Assembly: GCA_002633025.1 (NCBI GenBank)
Contig: NMRB01000201.1
Span: 335,578-399,577, forward strand
Length of the DNA: 64,000 nucleotides
Direction of reading: 5' to 3'
DNA from: Notospermus geniculatus
Taxonomy: Eukaryota > Nemertea > Pilidiophora > Heteronemertea > Lineidae
Each line of letters opens with the position of its first letter. Position 1 is the stretch's first letter. Below are positions 24,373-34,191 of this stretch, in pieces. The notes beneath the pieces were generated by a model. It ran no database searches and had not been told where the DNA came from. It saw only the letters and a program-made list of their open reading frames with translations. The position numbers were made by a program, and so were the translations under genes.

Positions 24373-25132
24373 AATCCTGTCTCGTGTGCTGCCCTCTTTA
24401 GTTTTCAATGATGGTGTGGAATGAGGAAATTTTGGCACAGAAATACAGTCAGAGTTGACTCTAGTTCTAGAACTCCTTTGATAATGTCAAATGGGGAATA
24501 GTTCCATCAAGAGCCACTGATTTAATGTAAGGTTGACTGGGATGATTCATACCAAATGATTACCAAGCCCCATGATGGCTTCACCAAGAAGCTCCTTCTT
24601 TATGGAAGTGGTTCTGATTAAAGGTCAACCTCAATAAGTTGAGGAATGATTAATTGCCATTCCTGTGATATGACTTCCTCTCTCACTTCAAGATTAATCA
24701 TGCAAACCAGAAATTCAATACTGCCGTATCTCCCTCTGATGTCAGGACCAGTCATGTTCAGTTCTACACAGCATCCTTCCTGTACCACAGCCAACCTCAG
24801 CTGTATCAGAGATATTATGCATTATGGACATGGTAATGTTGTTCAGTGAAGCAGACAGCCCTCCATTTGTGGCATTAGTTGTGGTTTCTCTCTCAAAAAT
24901 GTCAATTTCCCGGTGTAACAGGTAGTTTGAGCTGTAATCGTGATTGCTCAAGGGACCTGGACCGAAGATTACGAGCCTGGCGACTGACGGGTACTGTTTA
25001 TTGTAGTTTATGTTCAGCAATCACGGAGATGACGCCCTGAAATAACAGCCCAATGCCGATTATGCCTGCGGATTTTAGTGGCCAATTCAGACCTAATATC
25101 CTCTTATTACCAGGTGAATGAAGAGAAGTGCA

Positions 25133-26434
25133 GATAAAACAGAGGAAATGCAATTATTTTTTCGATATGGATGAGGTGGCATTGCCAAGATTTTGGGGTA
25201 TGGCTTTGTGATGATGTGATTCGGAAAATGAATTGGGACATGAAGGGAGCGGAGGTACTTCTAGAAGAGATGGAGGGAGGCTCATTTGAACATAAACATG
25301 GTGGAATTGTTCGTTCACAGCAGATTACTATGGACTAAGTCAGGCATAAACCGTGTAGATGTGTACTAAAACAATAGATTAAGGCAGACTCACTCAAGCA
25401 TACAGCCGGTAGAGGTGTACTCAAACAATAGAGTAAGACAGACCCAGTCAAGCATAGAGCTAGTTGAGGTGTATTCAAACAAAAGGCACGAGTCAAGCAT
25501 AGAGCTAGTTCAGGTGCACTCAAACAACAGATTAAGATACTCGGTCAAGCATAGAGGTGTGCTGTAATGATAGATTAAGACAGACTCAGTCAAGCATTGA
25601 GCCAGTAGAGGTGCACTCAAACAATAGATGGAGACTGACTGACAACGAATAAGGCACTTGAGTGCCTTCACAAGAGACTAAGGCCCGTATGCACAGACGT
25701 TCCTCCACTCACACTTGAGTGTGAGGTCGACCTTAATCTTTTGTATTCTACCCTGCAAACAATAGGTAAAGGTCGGCCTCACACTCAAGTGTGAGTGGAG
25801 GAACGTCTGTGCATACGGGCCTGGGTCAGCCTCAGTCAAACAGAGAGTGGGATTGTGCCTTTACAAGAGACTGGGTCAGCCTCGGTCAAACATAAGGAGA
25901 GTGGGATTGTGCCTTCACAAGAAACTGGGTCAGCCTCGGTCAAACATAAAGAGAATGGGATTAATGTGCCCTCAGAAGAGACTGGGTCAGCCTCAGTCAG
26001 ACACAAGGACAGTGGATATCACTTCCTCAATGTGTCTCAGTTGACAGAAAAGAGTATGTATTCTCCTGCCAGTGGTCTAATGTTGCACGAGATTCATCCA
26101 GCATCTGATAAAACCGAGTGTAGAATTTCCGCCATACATAGTTACCAACCGACAGTTCTCTGAATACAGACAGTTCTGGTTATGCATATGTCACCAGGGT
26201 GGGAGAAGAGAGTGTCTATCATATGAGTGCTTCTGACAGAAAGATAATGCGGGAGAGGAGAAGATCTAGAGAAAATTGGTCTGTCACCTCCAGATGTCAG
26301 AAAACCTGATAAATGGTGGAAAAACGGTTGCGATGAAAGATGGGTTGGAGCTTCGGACCCTTAAATCTTGTTTTTCGATGGGAAATAATCTTTGGGTCAA
26401 TTTTGCATATCATGAATCTCGTTCTATGAATAGC
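25133..26434. repeat. Segmental duplication 3, left copy (with 54-bp repeats)
   Basis: Matches 26436-27749 end to end, from GATAAAACAGAGGAAATGC to CTCGTTCTATGAATAGC. It contains two related 54-bp tandem arrays (about 25340-25640 and 25820-26010) and one foldback element absent from the right copy. It ends at a single N. Confidence 0.95.
25681..25822. repeat. Foldback element, family G, copy 3 (absent from the other duplicate)
   Basis: A nearly perfect 142-bp inverted repeat: AGGCCCGTATGCACAGACG, TTCCTCCACTCACACTTGAG on the left and exact reverse complements on the right. The loop has TTTTGTATTCTACCCTGC and AAACAATAGGTAAAGG as in the copy at 11646. In the right duplicate the equivalent repeat reads straight through as AAGAGACTGGGTCAGCC, so this is a presence/absence difference. 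Confidence 0.9.
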
Positions 26435-26435
26435 N
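26435..26435. other. Single N at a duplication junction
   Basis: Stands exactly between the two copies of duplication 3. Confidence 1.
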
Positions 26436-27749
26436 GATAAAACAGAGGAAATGCAATTATTTTTTCGATATGGATGAGGTGGCATTGCCAAGATTTTGGG
26501 GTATGGCTTTGTGATGATGTGATTCGGAAAATGAATTGGGACATGAAGGGAGCGGAGGTACTTCTAGAAGAGATTGAGGGAGGCTCATTTGAACATAAAC
26601 ATGGTGGAATTGTTCGTTCACAGCAGATTACTATGGACTAAGTCAGGCATAAACCGTGTAGATGTGTACTCAAACAATAGATTAAAGGCAGACTCACTCA
26701 AGCATAGAGCTAGTAGAGGTGTACTCAAACAGTAGAGTAAGACAGACTTAGCCAGTAGAGGTTTACTCAAACAATAGAGTAAGACTGACTTAATCAAGCA
26801 TAGAGCTAGTTGAGGTGTACTACATGTAGTTGAGGTACTCAAACAATAGATTGGGACAAACTCACTCAGGCATAGAGCAAGTAGAGGTGCACTCAAACAA
26901 AAGGCACACTCAGTCAAGCATAGAGGTAGTTGAGGTGCACTCAAACAATAAATTAAGATACATGTGCTCAGTCAAGCATAGAGGTGTACTCATACAATAG
27001 ATTAAGACAGACTCAGTCAAGCATAGAGCCAGTTGTGGTGCACTCAAACAATAGATGGAGACTGATGGACAACGAATAAGGCAGTGGAGTCATTTCCTCA
27101 CAATAGATTGCGACAGAGAAGAGAGTGGGATTTTGCCTTCACAAGAGACTGGGTCAGCCTCAGTCAAACATAAAGAGAATGGGATTGTGCCTTCACAAGA
27201 GACTGGGTCAGCCTCAGTCAAACAGAGAGTGGGATTGTGCCTTCACAAGAGACTGGGTCAGCCTCAGTCAAATATAAAGGAGTGGGATTGTGCCTTCACA
27301 AGAGACTGGATCAGCCTCAGTCAAACACAAGGACAGTGGATATCACCTCCCTCCTCAACAGTCTCAGTTGACAGAAAAGCATATGTATTCTCTAATGTTG
27401 CGCAAGGTTCATCCAGCATCTGATAAAACCGAGTGTAGAATTTCCGCCATACATAGTTACCAACCGACAGTTCTCTGAATACAGACAGTTCTGGTTATGC
27501 ATATGTCACCAGGGTGGGAGAACAGAGTGTCTATCATATGAGTGCTTCTGACAGAAAGATAATGCGGGAGAGGAGAAGATCTAGAGAAAATTGGTCTGTC
27601 ACCTCCAGATGTCAGAAAACCTGATAAATGGTGGAAAAACGGTTGCGATGAAAGATGGGTTGGAGCTTCGGACCCTTAAATCTTGTTTTTCGATGGGAAA
27701 TAATCTTTGGGTCAATTTTGCATATCATGAATCTCGTTCTATGAATAGC
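26436..27749. repeat. Segmental duplication 3, right copy
   Basis: Same content as 25133-26434, with different numbers of 54-bp units (26640-27055 and 27120-27345) and no foldback element. The 54-bp units leave open frames with an 18-residue repeat that includes ETGSASVKHKE, but their composition follows the DNA repeat and no splice signals support coding. Confidence 0.95.
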
Positions 27750-28025
27750 AAATTAGGGTAGGGATGTTCAAGTTGAGTTACTGGCGACAGATAGTGATGG
27801 GGTTAATGCTGCTGATGGGAACAAAGGTTTTGGAAGGTTAACAAGTGTGGGGACTTTTGAAGACAAGTGGTGAGGATTTTGATTGTAATGAATTGACTGA
27901 CTGTGAGTTGGGGACTTTTCACATGATGATAAACAAGTTTTTGCAGTGTGGGACAAGTTTCCTTCAAGATTTCCACTGGAATATGATTTAGGCCCTTGTG
28001 TTTCTAGAATCTGGTTTGTACTCCA

Positions 28026-28239
28026 GGGTCCATATTCATAAACATACTTAAGTCAAAGTGTGATACTTATCTTTTGTGTTGAACAAAGGATAAGTGTGAC
28101 ACTTAGACTTAGTCCCCCGTCCCGTTGTGATTCCCATTTCTATGTTCTACGTCATCAATTGGTGGAGATTCCCCCGCGTGGAGAAGGTCCCAGTGGAAGC
28201 TCTGACGACGTGAGGAAGTAGTTTTATGAATATGGGCCC
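28026..28239. repeat. Foldback element, family G, copy 4
   Basis: Left end GGGTCCATATTCATAAAC, right end TTTTATGAATATGGGCCC. Inner inverted part: AAGTGTGATACTTATC against GATAAGTGTGACACTT, around CTTTTGTGTTGAACAAAGG. The distal third (CCCGTTGTGATTCCC onwards) is unpaired. Confidence 0.75.
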
Positions 28240-29280
28240 AGGTCACTGACCGCATTTTGTCGTCATCAGATAAGTTATGCCTGGAATTCCAAATGCAAGA
28301 TTCGCAACTTGTTTTGACTTGCAGATGATGAGTAGGAGTATTTTACAATTATGATTCATTAGATGATGTTGTTATCGTTGAGTCTCATAACCTTGAACAC
28401 ACACACTTCTCCTATTCCTAATTTCATATTCGAATTGAAAGCTTCTATGATGGGCACTAAGATTAGATTTGGTAAAGGCGCCATGTTCCGTGGTTAACAT
28501 TTGAAATGGAGCGGGTTTTTTGCGTAATTTGTTGCATGTTAAGTGTTCCATGACTGTTGAGAAACTTTGAGAACAAGTTCCATTATCAATTTTGCGGTGT
28601 CAAAAACAATTTCCCGTTGAGTACATCGCAATTTTGTGTTCTTTAGTGCACCAAGAAAACTCGAGCAGAAAAGGTGTTTTTGTCAGGTATTGCCTCTGAA
28701 TCCAATAGTGGTTAATTCCATGACATTGAGTTGTAAAATTCCACATCACCATGGTTGTAGCAGGGAATCGGCATTTCGCCGATAGAAACTGACCATAATG
28801 ACACTTTTTGTATGCAAATGTCTCTCATTCAGGCAGAGGCGAATTCATGGCTGGGTAAAGTTGATAGTTCCGTGTGGTTGGCGATGGCTCATGCTTTGAG
28901 CTAGGATAAACGTAAATGTACAAAGTTGTATTCTTTGCTTACGTCTTGATCTCCCAGCATCCTTTGGGACCAATGCTATATATTTAGTTGGCCACTGGTT
29001 TCCAGAAGGATTTACAGGCTTTTTCTGTAAGCGTGGCTCCTTCAACAGAGGTCTTGAACGTTTTTAGAGTAGCTGGTAAATCTTGCCAAACGGAAAATAC
29101 ATTTCTGTCTTCCTGTGTATAGTAGTTACCAGTGAATTTTATTTGGTAGGCCCAAATTTTAGTGTCAGTATGCAGCACGAAGACACTAGCTTGTCCTGAG
29201 AAAACTTGCTGTGCTCCTCTTTGGGATTGAACCTGGAGCCCTAAATGTGACTCTGACAGCTCAGACTCAGAGATGGAGTA

Positions 29281-29497
29281 AAGCCTGCCGCACACTGGAG
29301 CTGTCTGCTGAGCAAAATGTCATTCGAGACCATTTGCTCAGCAGATAGCTCGCGTGTGTGCATACTTTCGGTGAGTTTTCCGCCTCGTGAGGCAGAAAAC
29401 TCACCGAAAAATATATGCGCACACGCGAGCTATCTGCTGAGCAAACGGTCTCGACTGACTTTTTGCTCAGCAGATAGCTCCAGTGTGCGGCAGGCTT
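29281..29497. repeat. Nested foldback element
   Basis: Ends AAGCCTGCCGCACACTGGAG and its exact reverse complement. Inside, CTCAGCAGATAGCTC-type words occur four times in alternating orientation, and GTGAGTTTTCCGCC faces AGGCAGAAAACTCAC in the centre. It can therefore form one long hairpin or smaller ones. Confidence 0.85.
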
Positions 29498-30019
29498 AAG
29501 GGGCTTGCATCACCTTCTGCTGGCTTTACGGTCCTTCTTTCTTGTGCTGTTCTTGAGATCCTTCAGTCCCTAAATCTACAAACCTCGTCTGGAGATTGCT
29601 GTGGTTGGCGCTTAAATGTGATTGGTTCTCCATGACAAAGATGTTGATATCCTGAAGCTGTCAGACGAATGGGTGGGTTGGGTTCGGTTTGGTTGCTATG
29701 GAGTTGATGGCATTGACTTTGACATCTATTGTTTGAAATAGAGACCTGGGAATTCATATTCCGAATAAAATAATGAATCACAAATGTTCGTCAGACCTTG
29801 TATTATATCCTTTCTCCAATTCCGCCCTCAGTTCAATGAAGGAAATATTTGTTGGGTCAGGTTTTAAAAAAGTAAACTGAATTAAAAGTTGAGCACCAAA
29901 TGATTGGCTATCTCCTTAAAAAGACCACAATTTCTCCTCTGCCAGGCTTTTTGCCACCCTTTTGGGACCGCTATCTAATGTGGTGTCACCTAATGCATCC
30001 TGTCTTTTATGTTTTTCAG

Positions 30020-30079
30020 AAAAATGTTGCAGCAGCTGAGAGGTTCGCTGCTGCCCATCGATACAATAGTTCATTAAAG
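30020..30079 (+). CDS. CACNA2D: CACNA2D exon B
   Basis: 20 codons, phase 0 at both ends, between GTTTTTCAG and GTAAGG. The peptide KNVAAAERFAAAHRYNSSLK continues the N-terminal helix. Its A-E-x(2)-x-A-A-H pattern matches the conserved helical stretch before the VWA_N region in alpha2delta-1. N55-S-S is a potential N-glycosylation site. Confidence 0.88.
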
Positions 30080-30478
30080 GTAAGGAAAAAAATGTAGGCC
30101 TATACCATCATTGCCATCTGAGCCTCTCATGCCAAGAATGGGATTCAGACCGGCTATAGTGCGAAGTCCCAGAGCACATTGCTTGCTAGATGCAAGCAAT
30201 GTGCTACTAGATGTAGGCCTAGGCCTACACCGCACTTTCAGATCATGAAGTTCAAACTGGCTCTCTGCACTACCAGGGGTGTCTTTCATGATCGACTTCT
30301 TTGTCAAGGGGTAAAACGTAGGAATGAAAGTGTAGTGCGTCGTACAAAACGTCATGGGCCAATGCTAAGTAAGAATGAAAAAGGGGGCATGTCCTTCAAA
30401 ACATGTTAAAATGCTCAAAGTGCAGCATCTGTTCAGACAAACATTTCCAAATGCTTGGATGGAAGAGGGGGCGCTGTG

Positions 30479-30701
30479 TTAACTCTTTCAGCCCTAGACG
30501 ATGTTTTTGCCGTGACTCCCAGATCGTAGGTGATTTTCTGAAAAAAAGCAATATTTCAGGATTTAAAAAAAATCGAACTACTTACCCAATCCTATCTTGT
30601 AGAAAATTGGGTTTAGGGGTGGACAGATATACTCGTTCATAGGATTTGAGAATGATTTTGGCGAACGGATATATCCGTCCGTATAGGGCTGAAAGAGTTA
30701 A
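30479..30701. repeat. TTAA-flanked element with 18-bp terminal inverted repeats
   Basis: Starts TTAACTCTTTCAGCCCTA and ends with its exact reverse complement TAGGGCTGAAAGAGTTAA. TTAA at both outer edges would fit a piggyBac- or Kolobok-type MITE. ATATCCGTCCGT and GATATACTCG inside are subterminal. Only one copy is clear; 12589-12848 may be a distant relative. Confidence 0.65.
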
Positions 30702-31050
30702 GCAGGGCTAAATCCTGGATGCAGAGCTTACACGCTGTTTACCTCTGAATGTCACCTGAAGGTCACGTTATCCTAAGATAGATTCCGATGATTACTTTTA
30801 ATGAGCCTGTCATTTCCTCTCGAGGGCTTATGTGATCAACCGTGTTTTACTTTCCATTTCTCTCGGATTAAAAAGTCGGCCTTAGGCGTAATTCTTGTGG
30901 TTTAGTGGTAATTGTTTCCAATTAATGACATTTTGATGTTTTTATTGGGAATCATGCGATTGAAGTTGTATTATCTTTGCTAATATGTCCTTGGTGTCTG
31001 CAAGTAATTTACAATAATCTCTCTGATGTGGTCAGATCTCATTTCGAGGA

Positions 31051-31152
31051 CACCATCCTCCCACAGCAGGGGTTTTTACCTTGCTCCTCTTCATCCACTT
31101 GTGTGCGAGTGTATGAAGAGGAGCGAGACCAAAGCTGCTATGTGAGGATGGG
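31051..31152. repeat. Foldback element, family F1, copy 3
   Basis: CATCCTCCCACAGCAGGGGT and TTTTACCTTGCTCCTCTTC at the left; GAAGAGGAGCGAGACCAAAG and TATGTGAGGATGG at the right. Confidence 0.8.
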
Positions 31153-31868
31153 GGACACCTCCTATGCAAGGAAACACGGTCTAACAGGCATTGGACCACA
31201 CCTCTGAACTCCCCCACTTATTAACCCAGATCGCACTCTTTCTGTGGGATAAGCACTTAATTTGATACAATTTTCCCCAGATGACTTAGAGTAGCAATTC
31301 AAGAAATCATAAAAAAGTGCAACATGATATTAGTATTTTTTTCATTTAGATTAAATGCTTTATTAGCTCTTGATATCATTACCATGTGTAATGTAAGGCA
31401 ATTACAACTTCGGTTGTAATCGTACAGACTCCACCGATCATTCTAATAGTAAAAACATTATACTGAACGTGTTATTACGGGATACAACTTGTCTTAAACT
31501 CTAGTTTCAGTTTCCGAGTACGCACAAATAAAAACTCCTAGAAATATTAAATGTCCTTGTTCATGAGGTTGTTCAGTGCTGTGGATAGGCCATTAAGTTT
31601 GTTTGGAAACAAAACAAGTTTTTGCGGAGATAAAAGCGAATTTCAAGGCAGTCTTCAGTTGGCTGAGTCCCAGTGAACTAAAATTCAAAACACTTCAAGA
31701 AGTGGGTTTTACATTGGGAAAGCAATCAACCTTTTGTGAGAGTATACTAAATCGAGAGCTGATAGCCAAATACAGCTTTATTGCCTCTTTCAGCAGATTA
31801 ATGTACTGTAGGATGAAACTGATGAACCTCGTAGAAAACCATCGTCAAATAAAGTCACCCTCTCTATT

Positions 31869-32039
31869 CAGGCGCAGATTCAAGGGGGCACCCGGGGCAC
31901 GCCCCCCTTTCGGCCGACAAATCTGTAAAATTGACCTTGAAATTATGAAATCTGGAGCAAATCTTTGAAATTCACTGCAGATTTCAATGTTTCTAGCACA
32001 GTGCACCCCCTCTTTTCTGAAATCGTGGATCCGCCCCTG
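31869..32039 (-). mobile_element. MITE, CAGGGGCGG family, copy 2
   Basis: 171 bp, inverted relative to copy 1. Ends CAGGCGCAGATTCAA and GTGGATCCGCCCCTG, with a perfect 5-bp target duplication CTATT at 31864-31868 and 32040-32044. The interior GGCCGACAAATCTGTAAAAT is the reverse complement of the family's conserved block. Confidence 0.88.
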
Positions 32040-32250
32040 CTATTTTGTAATGGATCCAATTGGGATCAAAACCCAGAACCTTCGAAGTCACAAGCAGTCG
32101 GTTTCCACTTGGTCACTCTGACAACATTGAATTTCCCGTGAAATGCCACATTTTGAGAACTGTTACAGATGATGCTGTCTGCTCATGTGATGCCTATTTG
32201 AATAGTGATTTAACCTGAAGCTGTCTTCACATTTTCTCTTGTCTTTCCAG

Positions 32251-32386
32251 CTCGGTGACGTGGACTACGTCGCTGCCAAGAAAGTCAACAGCAACGACAC
32301 ACGCTTTATATTTAGTCCCCAGTTCAAGCAAAAGGTGGCAGAGAACTTCTCCAGTGTTCACATCCCCGTGGAGATATACGAAGGGG
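32251..32386 (+). CDS. CACNA2D: CACNA2D exon C
   Basis: 45 codons plus one base (phase 0 in, phase 1 out) between TCTTTCCAG and GTAGGT. The peptide starts LGDVDYVAAKKVNSNDTRF and ends SSVHIPVEIYEG. The V-H-I-P-x-x-I-Y-E-G signature immediately precedes the VWA_N region in alpha2delta proteins. N74-D-T and N91-F-S are potential glycosylation sites. Confidence 0.95.
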
Positions 32387-32836
32387 GTAGGTTACGAGAT
32401 TTTTCGATCCGAAAATTTGCGGGACTCCGCCTCTTACCAATTAGTCCTGCACCTGGTGTCTTCATCTCTTAACCATGCATGGATAGTTCCGATCTTTTAC
32501 TCGTAATTCGCGAGTTGTTGTGATTAATTCTCCGGCAAAATTTCTGTTGGTGGATGTTTATTACATGGTAAAAACGTAACCTACCGGAAATGACAAGTCC
32601 TTAACGAACCGGTGCGATCCAATTATGAGGGTGCGACATTTCTCGTTGAATGTGGGATGCAGCCAGGTGTTAACTTCCCACCATTTTGTCATTGTTGAAA
32701 GTGATGACACTGATTCAGAGAGAGGACAGCTTCTTACTCTTGTCTTCTAATTCAATTGAAAAGTAAACTTTAACCATTTCACTGCCGGTGACTATTCCTT
32801 CAAAAACAGAAAAAAGTATGATTCTGAAAAGGAATG

Positions 32837-32904
32837 GAAACCCTGTCACATAGGTATTCATTGGAAATCGCGCTTTTCCAATGAATACCTAGTTCATGGG
32901 TTTT
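32837..32904. repeat. Short hairpin repeat, family H, copy 2
   Basis: GAAACCCTGTCACATAGGTA then TTCATTGGAAA faces TTTTCCAATGAATACCTA then ATGGGTTTT, around an 8-base loop. It is the best-paired of the three copies. Confidence 0.75.
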
Positions 32905-32979
32905 AGGTACTTGTTTGTCTCTGGGGGACATATTTTCAAATTTGACAGAATGTACCAAGGCAATGAAAGGTAATGAACA

Positions 32980-33213
32980 GACCATTCTCAAATTGACGTA
33001 AACAACAAAGATATGTTCCACCGAAATCTCTGTCATAACCTCGGTCTGAAACTGAATGACATGACACAGTCAACCCCATGACAGTGACTTTGAAGACGTT
33101 GCATCAGAGTCGATCATCATGGATTGTGTCATGTCACCCGGTTTCAGGTCAAGGTTCTGGTTGAGATTTCGGTGGAAGTGTGGAGATGTGAATTCAAGAA
33201 TCATCTATAGATG
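32980..33213. repeat. ~240-bp foldback element, family Q, copy 1
   Basis: Ends pair loosely (CATTCTCAAATTG / GAATTCAAGAATCATCTATAG). Inner arms CCGAAATCTCTGTCATAACC and GGTTCTGGTTGAGATTTCGG are inverted, as are TGACATGACACAGTC and GGATTGTGTCATGTCA. Copies lie at 34697-34945 and 39625-39872. Confidence 0.8.
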
Positions 33214-33570
33214 TAACATTGAACTCCGTTGGAGGAGACTGCATGACTTCACAAATGTGTAGTTTTGAGATGAACAGTTTGAACGTAATTTGCAACCAAC
33301 CTGTTACAGGTAAATGGTCAGAATGACTAAAGAACAAATTTTCGACATTGATTTCCCTTGATCGCGGAGAATATGGAGCGTTCTTTGAACATTCCCAATG
33401 GTGTTGTCACAGTCTGATATAAATAGATTAAATTGTGTTCTGTATATTTTATTGCTCTTTGGATGGTTCTCTGGGAATTGAACGATACACATTTCAAAGG
33501 GGGCTGAGCGGGAAGTGATTTTTGATGAAGTAACGAAATGGTTCAGATGAGGTGATTTTGGTCACTAATT

Positions 33571-33954
33571 TAAGGCACTCCTCCATGTGAGTTTTCTCAC
33601 AAGCGTTGGCTGTTTATGGGCAACTTGGCTGTAGAAACTATGGGTAGTCTCTCTATGGGCAACTTGGCTGTAGAAACTATGGGTAGTCTCTCTATGGGCA
33701 ACTTGGCTGTAGAAACTATGGGTAGTCTCTCTATGGGCAACTTGGCTGTAGAAACTATGGGTAGTTGGTGGCTCTCTATGGGCAACTTGGCTGTTGAAAC
33801 TATGGGTAGTTGGTGGCTCTCTATGGGCAACTTGGCTGTTGAAACTATGGGTAGTCGTTCGTATCACTGGTGAAGGCTTGAGCCGAAAGGAAACCAACAA
33901 TGGTGAATTGCCCATTGAGAGCCAATTTGCATGAGAAAAGTCTCATCTGGAGGT
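33571..33954. repeat. Foldback element, family T, with an internal minisatellite
   Basis: The outer arms (TAAGGCACTCCTCCATGTG, AGTTTTCTCAC at the left; GAGAAAAGTCTCATCTGGAG at the right) and inner words (AGGAAACCAACAATGGTGA, GCCCATTGAGAGCCAATTT) match the element at 44432-44610 read on the opposite strand. Between them, 33616-33860 is an array of four 39-bp and two 45-bp units (ATGGGCAACTTGGCTGTAGA then AACTATGGGTAGT). The units are multiples of three, so frames on both strands stay open; I do not regard them as coding. Confidence 0.85.
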
Positions 33955-34059
33955 CCACCGTCACGTGATAAACCGCGTGCGGATAAAATACTCTCTGTCA
34001 CATCAACCTCTCTGAGATGTAACGATTTTTCTTGATGTCAAAATATATTTTCTTTCCAG

Positions 34060-34191
34060 ATCTTGACATCCTAAATGGGTTGAAATGGTCGGCTGCCCTT
34101 GATGAAGTTTGGAAGGCCAATAGAGAAGAAGATTCTTCATTACTGTGGCAGTACTTCGGCAGCCAGACTGGGTTCATGCGGACCTTGCCAG
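34060..34191 (+). CDS. CACNA2D: CACNA2D exon D (VWA_N region)
   Basis: 132 bp, phase 1 in and phase 1 out, between TTCTTTCCAG and GTATGT. With the split codon GAT it reads [18 protein letters not shown], then [20 protein letters not shown], then FMRTLP. The pattern L-x-W-[ST]-x-A-L-D-x-V-[FW] followed by N-R-E-x-D-x-S-L-L-W-Q-x-F-G-S is a clear alpha2delta VWA_N signature. Confidence 0.97.

Larger units (their letters stand above)
11567..30019 (+). other. 18.4-kb intron between exons A and B
   Basis: Phase-0 intron, the longest in the window. It contains three of the four N-associated duplications, a 700-base gap, minisatellites, two SINE copies and several foldback elements. 18531-19844, 20431-22141, 22817-24260 and 24373-25132 have no exon or repeat I recognise. 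Short open frames in them show no coding sign. Confidence 0.7.
30080..32250 (+). other. Intron B-C
   Basis: 2.2-kb phase-0 intron with a TTAA-ended repeat, a foldback F1 copy and a MITE copy. At 30172-30204 a perfect 12-bp stem (CACATTGCTTGC / GCAAGCAATGTG) lies next to a doubled GTAGGCCTAGGCCTAC. 31153-31868 holds nothing recognised. Confidence 0.7.
32387..34059 (+). other. Intron C-D
   Basis: 1.7-kb phase-1 intron. It holds a hairpin H copy (32837-32904), a ~235-bp foldback (32980-33213) and a foldback with an internal minisatellite (33571-33954). Confidence 0.7.

Noticed and set aside
23775-24374. Cluster of medium open frames
   Set aside because: Frames on both strands overlap, composition is not coding-like, and part is the dispersed repeat R1.
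25795-27478. 18-residue repeat protein (ETGSASVKHKE)
   Set aside because: It comes from the 54-bp tandem repeat; copy number differs between the two alleles, the frames break at variant units, and the start is inside a foldback element.
33565-33915. Repetitive open frames on both strands
   Set aside because: The 39- and 45-bp units are multiples of three and lack stops. They lie inside a foldback element and have no other coding evidence.
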